Below are positions 7,029-14,875 of a stretch of 47,172 nt of DNA, one piece after another. The stretch lies in NCBI GenBank assembly GCA_005881885.1, contig VBDX01000140.1, positions 1-47,172 on the forward strand, read 5' to 3'. Under the pieces are notes generated by a model. The model did not search any database, was not told the DNA's origin, and was given only the letters and a program-made list of their open reading frames with translations. The stretch is from Chloroflexota bacterium. GTDB lineage: Bacteria > Chloroflexota > Limnocylindria > P2-11E. Position 1 is the stretch's first letter. Every line of letters starts with the position of its first letter. The translations under genes were made by a program, and so were the position numbers.

Positions 7029-8345
7029 GTGACCCGCGGCCTCGTCGCCATCGTCGGGCGTCCGAACGTCGGCAAATCCACACTCTTCAACCGCCTCGTG
7101 GGTGAGCGCGTCGCCATCGTCGAGGACGAGCCCGGAACGACGCGCGACCGCCTGTACGCGACGGCGGAGTGGCGCGGACGAGAGTTCACGCTCGTCGATA
7201 CGGGCGGGCTAGACGACGCCACCGGCGAGATCGAGACCGCCGTGCGCAAGCAGGCCGAGGCGGCGATCGCCGAGGCCGACGTCGTCGTCTTCGTCGTCGA
7301 CGCGCAGAGCGGCATCCTCCCGGTCGAGCACGACGTCGCGGATCTGCTCCGCCGCAGCGGAAAGCCTCTTGTGCTCGCCGCGAATAAGGCCGAGTCATGG
7401 CGCACCGAGGCGCAGGCGGCGGAGTTCTACGAGCTCGGCCTCGGCGATCTCTACGCCGTCTCCGGGCTCCAGGGCACCGCGACCGGGGACCTCCTCGACG
7501 CGATCGTCGCGAAGCTGCCACCGCCGGCCGAAGAGCTCGAGCCGGACTCCGCTGAGGTGCGTATCGCGATCGTCGGGCGCCCGAATGTCGGCAAGTCGAG
7601 CTTCCTGAACCGGCTCGCCGGCGAGGAGCGTGCGGTCGTGAGCGAATCGCCGGGAACGACGCGAGACACCGTCGACACGGTCATCGAGCGCGCCGGCCGG
7701 CCGATTCGGCTCATCGACACGGCCGGCATCCGACGGCGCGGAAGCATCGAGCAGGGTATCGAGAAGTTCGCCCTGTTACGGACCATCCGTGCGCTCGAGC
7801 GCGCCGATGTCGCCGTCCTGATCACCGATGCGACCGAAGGGCTAACTGCTCAGGATCTGCACATTGCGGGCTACGCGCTCGAGGCGTATATCGGCCTGGT
7901 GCTCGCCGTGAACAAATGGGACCTCGTCGAGCGCGGCGCCGATACCACCGCGGCGGTCGAGGATCAGATCGCCCGGGAGTTTCATTTCGCTCCGTGGCTC
8001 CAGCACCGGTTCGTGTCCGCGAAGACGGGCCGCAATGTCGAGGAGACCCTCGCCGATGCCGTCGCGATCGCGGATGAGCGTCGCAAGCGCGTGTCGACCG
8101 CCGACCTCCATCGTTTACTTGTCGAGGCCCTCGGCTCGCACCCACCTCCGTCCGACCGCGGCAAGGAGGTCCGTTTCCGGCACGTGACGCAAGCGAAAGG
8201 ACCGGCGCCAACGTTCGTCTTCTTCGTGGATCGTCCGGCGGCCGTGCACTTCTCGTACACGCGTTACTTAGAAAACCAGATCCGCGAGCGGTTCGGTTTC
8301 CACGGCACGCCGATCCGGATCGAGCTGCGCGGAGCGCACGAGTGA
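7029..8345 (+). CDS. der: Ribosome biogenesis GTPase Der (EngA)
   Basis: This is the tandem-domain GTPase needed for 50S ribosome assembly. The first G domain carries GRPNVGKSTLFNRL near residue 10, DTGG and NKAE; the second carries GRPNVGKSSFLNRL near residue 182, DTAG and NKWD. The C-terminal KH-like domain holds VRFRHVTQAKGPAPTFVFFV and the RNA-facing ENQIRERFGFHGTPIRIELR. Length, 438 residues, is standard. The GTG start lies ten bases after ispH, and the stop overlaps the plsY start. Confidence 0.96.
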   Translation: MTRGLVAIVGRPNVGKSTLFNRLVGERVAIVEDEPGTTRDRLYATAEWRGREFTLVDTGGLDDATGEIETAVRKQAEAAIAEADVVVFVVDAQSGILPVEHDVADLLRRSGKPLVLAANKAESWRTEAQAAEFYELGLGDLYAVSGLQGTATGDLLDAIVAKLPPPAEELEPDSAEVRIAIVGRPNVGKSSFLNRLAGEERAVVSESPGTTRDTVDTVIERAGRPIRLIDTAGIRRRGSIEQGIEKFALLRTIRALERADVAVLITDATEGLTAQDLHIAGYALEAYIGLVLAVNKWDLVERGADTTAAVEDQIAREFHFAPWLQHRFVSAKTGRNVEETLADAVAIADERRKRVSTADLHRLLVEALGSHPPPSDRGKEVRFRHVTQAKGPAPTFVFFVDRPAAVHFSYTRYLENQIRERFGFHGTPIRIELRGAHE

Positions 8346-8986
8346 TCGATTCCTGGGCCTCACTTCTGGGCCTGTTGATCGTCGGTGCAGTCGACTATGG
8401 CGTCGGCTCGATCTCGAGCGGCTACCTGGTGGGCAAGCTCTATCGGAACGTCGACCTGCGCGACGTCGGATCGGGCTCGACCGGCGCGACGAATACGTTC
8501 CGCACTCTCGGTCCGGGCGCGGGCGTCCTGGTTGCGGTGCTTGACATCCTCAAAGGCGCGCTCGCTGTGGGGTTCGCGCAGCTGCTCTTCCCGCCCGGAA
8601 GCCCGAGCCGGCCCGTCGCGGAAGCGGTCGGCGCGGTAGCCGCGGTGACCGGGCACTGCTGGCCGCCGCTGCTTCGCGGACGCGGCGGACGCGGCGTCGC
8701 CACCGGCTTTGGTGCGCTCCTCTTCGTCGCGACGCCGGCGTGGGCCAGCGCGGTCGCTTTCTTCGCCATCGCTCTCGCGCTCACGCGCATGGTGTCTGTG
8801 GGCTCGCTCGCGTCGGTGATCGGCGCCTTGGTCGGGTACCTGGTCTTCTGCGCGACCGGGTGGCTGACGTTCAACTGGGCGACGCTCGCGTTCATCGTCG
8901 TCGCGGGGACCGTCGTCTTCATCCGGCATCGCCCGAACATCGAGCGGATCATGCGTGGCGCCGAGCCGCGCGTCGGTACCTCTTGA
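8342..8986 (+). CDS. plsY: Acyl-phosphate:glycerol-3-phosphate acyltransferase (PlsY)
   Basis: This polytopic membrane enzyme makes lysophosphatidic acid from acyl phosphate and glycerol-3-phosphate. The family motifs are present in order: SISSGYLVGKL (SIPxxYL-like), RDVGSGSTGATNTFRTLG (the GSGNxGATN phosphate loop, with Ser-Thr in place of Asn) and GHCWPPLLRGRGGRGVATGFG. Several transmembrane helices are evident. Length, 214 residues, is normal. The GTG start overlaps the der TGA and gpsA begins in its last codons. GpsA supplies its substrate. Confidence 0.93.
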   Translation: MIDSWASLLGLLIVGAVDYGVGSISSGYLVGKLYRNVDLRDVGSGSTGATNTFRTLGPGAGVLVAVLDILKGALAVGFAQLLFPPGSPSRPVAEAVGAVAAVTGHCWPPLLRGRGGRGVATGFGALLFVATPAWASAVAFFAIALALTRMVSVGSLASVIGALVGYLVFCATGWLTFNWATLAFIVVAGTVVFIRHRPNIERIMRGAEPRVGTS

Positions 8987-10059
8987 CGGTCACCGTCCTT
9001 CAGGCCGGGTCCTGGGGCACAACGCTCGCGACCATCCTCGCGCGTGATGGCGGGAAGGACGTCGTTCTCTGGACGCGCGACGCGGCGCAGGCGAAGGAGA
9101 TCGCCCAGCGGCGCGAGAACCGCAAATACCTGACCGGGATCCGCGTGCCCGATCGCGTCGAGGTCACGGCCGACCTCGAACGCGCACTCGCATCGGACGA
9201 CCTCATCGTCACGGTGCCGAGCCAGGGGGTGCGCGGTCTGCGCGACCGGGTAGCGGCGCTCCTGCGGCCAAGGCACCGGATCCTCTCCGCGACCAAGGGA
9301 CTCGCCGACGATGGCCGTCGGATGAGCCAGCTTTGGGCTGAGGCTCTCGCGCCAGAGCGCGTCGCGGTCCTGAGCGGGCCGAACATCAGCCGTGAGATCG
9401 CCGCGGGGCTTCCCGCGCCCACAGTCATCGCATCCGTCGATCCGGCCACGGCTCGCCATTTCCAGTCGCTCGTCGGCACGCCGATGTTCCGCGTGTACAC
9501 GAACGCAGACGTCGTTGGCGTCGAGCTCTGCGGCGCGCTCAAGAACATCATCGCCCTCGGCGCCGGCGCGATCGATGGCATGGGCTACGGCGAGAACGCG
9601 AAGGCCGGCTTCGTCACGCGCGGGCTCGCGGAGATCGCGCGCTACGGTTTCGCCGAGGGCGCGAATCCGCTGACCGTTGCGGGGCTCGCGGGATTCGGCG
9701 ACCTCATCGCGACCTGTACGAGCAAGTTCTCACGGAACCGCACCGTCGGCGAGATGCTCGCGAAGGGCGTCTCGGTCGCGGAGATCCCAGGGCGGCTTGG
9801 TGGCCAGGTGGCCGAGGGCATGTCCACCGCCGAGGCGACTTACCGCGTGTCGGTAAAGCGCGGCGTCGTCATGCCGATCACCGAGCAGACGCACCTGGTG
9901 CTCTCCGAAGGCAAGCCGATCCGGGAAGCGATGCGCGACCTGATGGACCGCGAGCAGGGCGACGAGATCTCCGGACCACTCGCCGAGATCTCGCGCTTGC
10001 TTGGATCCTTCGCCGCGACGCAGCGCGAGGAGGCGGCGACCGCCCCTAAGCGACCATAG
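8983..10059 (+). CDS. gpsA: Glycerol-3-phosphate dehydrogenase [NAD(P)+]
   Basis: This enzyme reduces dihydroxyacetone phosphate to glycerol-3-phosphate for phospholipids. The start is TTG overlapping the plsY stop, giving 358 residues. The Rossmann loop reads VLQAGSWGTTLA: the first glycine of the usual GAGSWGTALA is Gln. The remaining signatures are intact: ATKGL, VLSGPNISREIA, the catalytic Lys in LCGALKNIIALGAGAIDG and GLAGFGDLIATCTSKFSRNR. It completes the plsC-plsY-gpsA lipid set. The Gln substitution does not look disruptive but is unusual. Confidence 0.94.
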   Translation: MTVTVLQAGSWGTTLATILARDGGKDVVLWTRDAAQAKEIAQRRENRKYLTGIRVPDRVEVTADLERALASDDLIVTVPSQGVRGLRDRVAALLRPRHRILSATKGLADDGRRMSQLWAEALAPERVAVLSGPNISREIAAGLPAPTVIASVDPATARHFQSLVGTPMFRVYTNADVVGVELCGALKNIIALGAGAIDGMGYGENAKAGFVTRGLAEIARYGFAEGANPLTVAGLAGFGDLIATCTSKFSRNRTVGEMLAKGVSVAEIPGRLGGQVAEGMSTAEATYRVSVKRGVVMPITEQTHLVLSEGKPIREAMRDLMDREQGDEISGPLAEISRLLGSFAATQREEAATAPKRP

Positions 10060-10064
10060 GTAGG

Positions 10065-11549
10065 TTGATCCGTCCGCCCCGCGTCGCGCTCACACTACTC
10101 GCCGTCACGCTGGTCGCGTGCCAGCCGACGCCGCCCGTGGCCGCGACGCCGACGCCAACGCCCGTCCGGACGCTCGCTGTCATCGTGAGCGCTCCAGCGG
10201 GGGCGCCGGTGTCCGGGGCCAGCGTGTGTGCGTTCACCGTCGCAGGCGAGCAGGAGCGCTGTGGCGAGACGAGCGCGGCAGGAACGGCGCGGCTCAGCCT
10301 GCACCCCGGCACGTATTCGGTCCACGTCACGCCACGTCAGGGAACGCGCCTTCGCGCCGCACAAGTCTGGGCCGAAGTTGTCGACGCCGACGCGACGACG
10401 GCCGTGCGGCTCGATCCACACTCGACGATCAGCGGGACGATCCGCGACGAGGAAGGCACGACGGTGACCGGAGCGGGTATATGTGCCAATCCTCCGAGCA
10501 CCACCGAGGCGCCGACATGCGCGCGGAGCGGAGCGCAGGGCGTATACGCGATCGATGTCGTCGCCGGTACCTACAAGGTCGACGTGACGGGACCGCCCGG
10601 CGGCAAGCTCATCCCCCAGTGGGGCCGTGGCCGTCTTTCAAGCGAAGAGGCCGACATCATCGACGTCCGGACGACCGACGTTCGCGACTTCGATATGACA
10701 TTGGTGAAGGGCGTGCTTCTCACGGGCGTTGTCCGCGGACCGAGCGGACCGATCCAGGACGCTCAGGTGTGCATGAGGACGTTGGCCGCGCCGTTGCCGT
10801 GGGACTGCGAGAGGACGAACAAGAACGGCTCCTATCTGGCGCTGCGGGAACCGGGCCAGTACTACCTATGGACCGTCCCACCCGACAACGTGCGCCTGGT
10901 CGCGCAGTGGTACGACCACGTGCTGGAAGGCGTCAGCACAACCGCCATCACGCTCGACCGCGATCGTTCCATCGACGTCAGCCTCGACCCGGGGCCGCAG
11001 TTCCGCGGAAAAGTCCGTACGACGGATGGCGAGCCGGTCGCGGCGGCCCTCGTGTGCGTGGACACTCGCTTCCCGACGGGACGCATCTGCCGGCCGACCG
11101 GATCCGATGGCTCATACCAGGTGACGACGCGTTCTGAGGACTACGTCGTGCAGGTCATCCCGCCGGCGAGCGCCGACCTCATCAATGAGTTCTGGTCCCG
11201 AAAACGTTTCTGGATCGACGCGGATGGGGTAAGTCTCGGCAACGCCGACCGCACGCTCGATCTCACGCTGCGCAAGGGTGTGCGCATCACGGGCGTGGTT
11301 CGCGACACGCGTGGCGTTCCCCTCGAGGCCGCCACGCTGAATATCCTCGACGAAGCCGGGCCGCTGATCGGCGCCGCGACCGATGTCAGCGGCACCTATG
11401 CCATCGTGGTCCCGCCGGGGAAATACCAGATCGAGGTCTTTGCCCCCTTCCGCGGCGAGCGCGGCGATCTGCTCTCGCAGGCGCCCCGCGACATCATGGT
11501 GAGCGGGTTCACGCGCTACGACGTCATCCTCGAGGATGTGAACCCCTGA
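10065..11549 (+). CDS. Secreted lipoprotein with repeated carboxypeptidase-regulatory-like domains
   Basis: This 494-residue protein has a lipoprotein signal peptide (MIRPPRVALTLLAVTLVAC, lipobox LVAC), then a Pro-Thr spacer (PTPPVAATPTPTP). The rest is about four or five copies of a beta-sandwich of roughly 85-90 residues, each opening with a TGVVRG-type strand and containing GVCxN/VCV and GxYxIxVxPG motifs, as in Cna-B/carboxypeptidase regulatory domains. Paired cysteines recur in each copy. Such domains serve as cell-surface stalks or bind carbohydrate. The start is TTG, six bases after gpsA. Confidence 0.75.
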   Translation: MIRPPRVALTLLAVTLVACQPTPPVAATPTPTPVRTLAVIVSAPAGAPVSGASVCAFTVAGEQERCGETSAAGTARLSLHPGTYSVHVTPRQGTRLRAAQVWAEVVDADATTAVRLDPHSTISGTIRDEEGTTVTGAGICANPPSTTEAPTCARSGAQGVYAIDVVAGTYKVDVTGPPGGKLIPQWGRGRLSSEEADIIDVRTTDVRDFDMTLVKGVLLTGVVRGPSGPIQDAQVCMRTLAAPLPWDCERTNKNGSYLALREPGQYYLWTVPPDNVRLVAQWYDHVLEGVSTTAITLDRDRSIDVSLDPGPQFRGKVRTTDGEPVAAALVCVDTRFPTGRICRPTGSDGSYQVTTRSEDYVVQVIPPASADLINEFWSRKRFWIDADGVSLGNADRTLDLTLRKGVRITGVVRDTRGVPLEAATLNILDEAGPLIGAATDVSGTYAIVVPPGKYQIEVFAPFRGERGDLLSQAPRDIMVSGFTRYDVILEDVNP

Positions 11550-11556
11550 GTCGTGA

Positions 11557-11562
11557 TACAAC
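11557..11562 (+). promoter_or_regulatory. Putative extended -10 element of sodN
   Basis: TGATACAAC (TG at 11554-11555, hexamer TACAAC) lies about 30 bases before the sodN ATG, with an AAGGGGGAG ribosome-binding site between them. This gene therefore appears to have a conventional leader, unlike many neighbours. Confidence 0.4.
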
Positions 11563-11592
11563 GGACTGGCATCCACACGAAGGGGGAGTCTC

Positions 11593-12030
11593 ATGTTCCT
11601 TACGGACCTGCTGAAGCCGAAGACCATCGCGTACGCCCATTGCGACCTGCCGTGCGGCGTCTACGACCCCGAGCAGGCGCGCATTGAAGCGGAGTCTTGC
11701 TACAAGATCATCGAAAAGTACAACGCCTCGAGCGACGACCAGTTCAAGACCCGGGCGATCGTGATCAAGGAAGAGCGCGCCGAACTGGCCAAGCACCACA
11801 TCGATGTCCTCTGGAGCGATTACTTCAAGCCCGAGCACGTCCAGAAATACCCAGAAATCACCGAGCTCTGCTGGAAGGCCGCGAAACAATGCTCCAAGGT
11901 GAAGGGGTCGCTCGACATCGGGGAGGCCAAGACGCTCCTCGACATGATCGACAAGATCGCCGACGTGTGGACGAAGGCCGGCGGGCCGACCGCCACCCGG
12001 ATGCCAAAGGCGGCCGCAGCCCGGGCCTAA
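11593..12030 (+). CDS. sodN: Nickel superoxide dismutase precursor
   Basis: This enzyme dismutates superoxide to oxygen and peroxide at a nickel site. The nickel hook HCDLPCGVYDP starts at residue 16 and supplies the N-terminal His amine and imidazole plus Cys2 and Cys6 of the mature enzyme. The preceding 15 residues (MFLTDLLKPKTIAYA) are the propeptide that must be removed. The remainder (residues 25-125) forms the four-helix bundle, including HHIDVLWSDYFKPEHVQKYP. Total length 145. The adjacent gene encodes the maturation protease, which strengthens the call. RBS: AAGGGGGAG. Confidence 0.96.
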   Translation: MFLTDLLKPKTIAYAHCDLPCGVYDPEQARIEAESCYKIIEKYNASSDDQFKTRAIVIKEERAELAKHHIDVLWSDYFKPEHVQKYPEITELCWKAAKQCSKVKGSLDIGEAKTLLDMIDKIADVWTKAGGPTATRMPKAAAARA

Positions 12031-12034
12031 GAAG

Positions 12035-12343
12035 TTGTTCCGGAGGGTCGCGGTCGCCGGCCGCAGCATGGAACCCGCTCTCTGCGACGGTGACTGGGTC
12101 ATCGTCGCGCCCCTGGCTCGCCCGCCTCGGGTGGGGGAGATCGTCCTCGCGCGCGACCCGCGCGTTCCGGGGCGGCTCGTCCTGAAACGGGTCGCGCGGG
12201 TCAAAGGCGGGGTCTGCACGTTGCTGGGCGACCGCCCCGAGGAGAGCACCGACAGCCGGACGTTCGGTCCGGTCGCGCTCTCGGCGGTGCTCGGGCGTGC
12301 CGTTTTCCGGTACGCGCCGCTCCTGAGGGCGGGCCTCCTATGA
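12035..12343 (+). CDS. sodX: Nickel-type superoxide dismutase maturation protease (SodX)
   Basis: This short S24/S26-type serine protease of 102 residues resembles signal peptidase. The catalytic serine lies in GRSMEPALCDGDWVIV and the presumed catalytic Lys in RLVLKRVARV. RPPRVGEIVLARDPRVPGRL and LLGDRPEESTDSRTFGPV are also signal-peptidase-like. It starts (TTG) four bases after sodN and is expected to remove the SodN propeptide to expose His1. It has no membrane anchor, consistent with a cytoplasmic processing enzyme. Confidence 0.9.
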   Translation: MFRRVAVAGRSMEPALCDGDWVIVAPLARPPRVGEIVLARDPRVPGRLVLKRVARVKGGVCTLLGDRPEESTDSRTFGPVALSAVLGRAVFRYAPLLRAGLL

Positions 12344-12408
12344 GACCGGAGCTGGCACCCGGCCCCTAGTCGAACGTCCGGTGTGACCTTTCCGCCCAGA
12401 AGCGCCGA

Positions 12409-12414
12409 TAACAT
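12409..12414 (+). promoter_or_regulatory. Putative -10 element of the YggX-like/gas-vesicle transcription unit
   Basis: TAACAT ends six bases before the GTG at 12421. If correct, the transcript begins at or next to the start codon. It would be the first promoter upstream of the gas-vesicle cluster, since genes from here to 16567 are contiguous. Confidence 0.45.
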
Positions 12415-12420
12415 GAGTGG

Positions 12421-12708
12421 GTGGCTCTGGTTCGGTGCGCGCGCTGTGGGAACGAGCGCGAGGGAGCCGGCAAGGTAGGACTTCCTGGCTCGCTCGGTGA
12501 GGACATCGAGGCGCGGATCTGTGCGGACTGTTGGCGCGAATGGCTGAGCACGCAGATCCGGGTCATCAATCACTATGGCCTCCGTCCGGCCCAGCGCGAG
12601 GACCGCGAGAAGCTGTACGAGCTCACGCGAGAATTCCTCCAGCTCGCCGTCCCGGTGGAGACGGTCGGGGGTCGGGGGGCAAAGCCCTCCGACTCATCGG
12701 AGGTCTGA
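12421..12708 (+). CDS. Fe(2+)-trafficking/oxidative-damage-protection protein (YggX-like)
   Basis: This 95-residue protein resembles the YggX family, which protects iron-sulfur proteins from oxidation. The N-terminus adds a CARCGNE cysteine pair and a later CADCW pair, giving a possible zinc ribbon. The core WREWLSTQIRVINHYGLRP then REKLYELTREFLQLAV matches the family pattern of W..W...Q...IN. The last residues (VGGRGAKPSDSSEV) are encoded by a G-rich hairpin repeat. It ends one base before gvpF, placing an oxidative-stress gene at the head of the gas-vesicle cluster. Confidence 0.7.
   Translation: MALVRCARCGNEREGAGKVGLPGSLGEDIEARICADCWREWLSTQIRVINHYGLRPAQREDREKLYELTREFLQLAVPVETVGGRGAKPSDSSEV
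12671..12693 (+). repeat. G-rich 3'-end hairpin, YggX-like copy
   Basis: GTCGGGGGGC, loop AAA, GCCCTCCGAC: a 10-bp stem with one G-U pair and a three-base loop, inside the last codons of the YggX-like gene. It is the cleanest copy of a family seen at several gene ends here. No T-run follows. Confidence 0.7.
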
Positions 12709-13518
12709 ATGGATACGACGGTCACGTCGACGACCGGCGAGGAGGGGACATCGAGCGGCGTCTACGTCTACTCCATCATCGAGTGCGCCGACCCGCGCAC
12801 CTTTGGCAAGATCGGCATCGGCGGACGCGGGGACGACGTGTACACGATCCATTACCGCGACCTCGCCGCCGTCGTGAGCCAGGCGGCGTTGCAGGTCTAC
12901 GACCCCACCCGGGAGAACGCGCTGACCCATGAACGGGTGAACGAGGTCGTCATGGTGGACAACGGCTTCACGCCCGTGCCGATGAGCTTCGGCACGCTGT
13001 TCAAGACCGAAGAAGACACGATCGAGTTCCTCAAGGACACCTACGACGCGCTTCGTGACGTGCTCCAGAAGATGAAGGACAAGCTGGAGTTCGGCCTCAA
13101 GGTGAACTGGGACCGCGATTCGGTCCTCGCGGAGGTCGAGCAGGAGAACGAGGAGCTCCGGAGGCTCAAGGCCGAGATCGAGTCGAATCAGCAGACCTCG
13201 ACGTACTTCGCACGCATGCAGCTCGGTCGGCTCGTGGAGCAGGCGCTCGCGGACAAATCGGACTCCTACGTCCGCGAGATCTACGACGAGCTTCGCGAGA
13301 CGGCCATCGCCTCGCGCCACAACAAGGTGATCGGCGACAAGATGATCATGAACGCGGCGTTCCTCGTCGCTCGAGACAAGTCCGCCCTCTTCGACGAGAA
13401 GGTGCACGAGATCGGGAAGCGCTTCGAAGGGAAGCTCAACTTCAAAGAGACCGGCCCCTGGCCGCCGTACAACTTCGTCACGATCCGGCTTCAGCTCGAG
13501 CGCTCGGCCGGGGTCTAG
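12709..13518 (+). CDS. gvpF: Gas vesicle protein GvpF/GvpL (copy 1)
   Basis: This 269-residue GvpF/L-family protein is a minor component thought to chaperone or nucleate gas-vesicle assembly. VYVYSIIE at the start, the AAVVSQA strand, PVPMSFGTLFKTEE and the C-terminal ETGPWPPYNFVTIRL are family signatures. A charged coiled-coil-like helix spans residues about 140-165. The ATG follows the previous stop directly. It is the first of three GvpF/L paralogues in this cluster; the three differ considerably from one another. Confidence 0.93.
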   Translation: MDTTVTSTTGEEGTSSGVYVYSIIECADPRTFGKIGIGGRGDDVYTIHYRDLAAVVSQAALQVYDPTRENALTHERVNEVVMVDNGFTPVPMSFGTLFKTEEDTIEFLKDTYDALRDVLQKMKDKLEFGLKVNWDRDSVLAEVEQENEELRRLKAEIESNQQTSTYFARMQLGRLVEQALADKSDSYVREIYDELRETAIASRHNKVIGDKMIMNAAFLVARDKSALFDEKVHEIGKRFEGKLNFKETGPWPPYNFVTIRLQLERSAGV

Positions 13519-13524
13519 CGCCCC

Positions 13525-13851
13525 GTGATCCTCTTTAAGCTCCTCGCGCTGCCCATCACGGGACCGGCAGCGGGGATCCGATATTGCCTGGACAAGGTGG
13601 TCGAGTACGCCGAGCAGCAGCTCACCGACGACGAGCCGGTCCGTCAAGAGCTCCTCGAGCTCCACTTGCAGCTCGAGGAGGGCCAGATCGGCGAGCAAGA
13701 GTTCACCGAGCGTGAAGCCGGTCTCTTCGCGCGACTGCGTGAGATAAGGGAGTACCGCAAAGAGCTGGCCCAAGAGGGCATCGAGACATCCGCACCCACT
13801 GAGACCGAGGGGCGCACTTTTGTCATCGAGATACCCGAGGAGCTCGAGTGA
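13525..13851 (+). CDS. gvpG: Gas vesicle protein GvpG
   Basis: GvpG is a small accessory protein of gas-vesicle formation. It opens MILFKLLALPITGPAAGIRY, then has a helical charged segment (QELLELHLQLEEGQIGEQEF followed by EREAGLFARLREIREYRKEL), matching the family. Length is 108 residues. The GTG start is six bases after gvpF and its stop overlaps the next GTG start, so the genes are translationally coupled. Confidence 0.9.
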   Translation: MILFKLLALPITGPAAGIRYCLDKVVEYAEQQLTDDEPVRQELLELHLQLEEGQIGEQEFTEREAGLFARLREIREYRKELAQEGIETSAPTETEGRTFVIEIPEELE

Positions 13852-14645
13852 GCGAGACTCTCCGCTATCTCTACGCGATCGCCGACGCTCGCGCCGCGCC
13901 GCTCGTCGGGGCGAGCGAGCTGCGGGGCATCGAGGGAGCTCCGGTCGAACCGCTGGTGGAAGGGCCACTACTCGCCGCCATAAGCGTCGTTCCAGCGTCG
14001 GATTACGAGGAAGGTCCCTTGAACGAGCATCTTCAAAACATGGACTGGCTTACGCCTCGCGCCGCCGTGCATCAGGACGTGAACTCGAGGCTCCTTGAGA
14101 TGACCGGGGCGGTCCTGCCGCTCGCGTTCGGCGCGATCTATCGCGGATCGGACGGCGTGCGCAGCTTGCTGCGCTCGCGTGCCGAGGAGCTACGGGACCG
14201 CCTGAGATCGGTCGAGGGCCGCGCGGAATGGATCGTGTCGGTCGAACGCGACCACGATGTCGGAGGGCTGAGCGAAGCGCTCCGCGACCTCGATGCCGAG
14301 ATCGCCGCCGCCCCGCCGGGTCGCGCGTTCCTCCTCGGCAAGCGTCGGGACGATGTGCTGCGCGACGAGCGGCGCGCGCGCGATGCGGTGATCGCCGAGG
14401 AGACGACGGCCGCGGTCGAGGCGATCGGAGAACGCGTCTATAGAGAGCCGCTCATCGATGATCCGGCCGTCTCGGCGGTCGCCCGCTTCAGTGTCCTGGC
14501 GGAGCGCGAGCGGGAGGCGGAGCTGGGCGACGCGGTGCGGCGGCTCGGGGCGACCGGCAGCTCGCGCGGGTATCGCGTGCGCCTGTCGGGTCCGTGGCCA
14601 CCATATCGATTCGGAGGACTCCCGCGGGAGCACGCATTGGCGTGA
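13848..14645 (+). CDS. gvpL: Gas vesicle protein GvpL/GvpF (copy 2)
   Basis: This second GvpF/L homologue (265 residues) begins LRYLYAIADARAAPL, carries LLAAISVVPASDY and VLPLAFGAIYRGSDGVRSLL, and ends with the family signature SGPWPPYRFGGLP. It starts with GTG overlapping the gvpG stop, and its own TGA overlaps the next GTG. Its exact division of labour with copies 1 and 3 cannot be inferred from sequence. Confidence 0.92.
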   Translation: MSETLRYLYAIADARAAPLVGASELRGIEGAPVEPLVEGPLLAAISVVPASDYEEGPLNEHLQNMDWLTPRAAVHQDVNSRLLEMTGAVLPLAFGAIYRGSDGVRSLLRSRAEELRDRLRSVEGRAEWIVSVERDHDVGGLSEALRDLDAEIAAAPPGRAFLLGKRRDDVLRDERRARDAVIAEETTAAVEAIGERVYREPLIDDPAVSAVARFSVLAEREREAELGDAVRRLGATGSSRGYRVRLSGPWPPYRFGGLPREHALA

Positions 14646-14875
14646 AGGAGCTGACGCCCGCCGATGCATCGCTGCTGGAGCTCGTCGACCGGCTTCTGCA
14701 TAAGGGTGTGGTGCTCGCCGGCCACGCGACGATCTCCGTGGCCGGCGTCGACCTCATCTACCTGGGCCTGAACGTCGTGCTCGCCGCCGTCGAGACGATC
14801 GAGAGCGGCGCGCAGGGGCCAGGGGGCGTCGCTTCGCGCCCAGGGGCCCGTCCCCCTGCCCCCCGACTGTCATGA
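14642..14875 (+). CDS. GvpA/J/S-family gas vesicle protein (copy 1)
   Basis: The gene encodes 77 residues with the GvpA/J/M/S fold: LLELVDRLLHKGVVLAGHAT and SVAGVDLIYLGLNVVLAAVE. Compared with GvpA, HKGVVLAGH replaces DKGIVIDAW, so it is probably a GvpJ- or GvpS-type minor shell or tip protein. The start is the GTG overlapping the gvpL stop. The last 20 or so residues (GAQGPGGVASRPGARPPAPR) come from a GC-rich dispersed repeat and have no family counterpart. Confidence 0.85.
   Translation: MKELTPADASLLELVDRLLHKGVVLAGHATISVAGVDLIYLGLNVVLAAVETIESGAQGPGGVASRPGARPPAPRLS
14826..14861 (+). repeat. Dispersed 36-bp GC-rich repeat, copy 1
   Basis: This 36-base segment matches 26835-26870 with three mismatches by eye. 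It contains the palindromic core GCGCCCAGGGGCCC and lies in the coding tail of the GvpA/J/S-family gene. The second copy is in an intergenic region 12 kb away. Confidence 0.75.

Noticed and set aside
6062-7405. 447-residue minus-strand open frame over ispH and der
   Set aside because: Antisense shadow of ispH and der.
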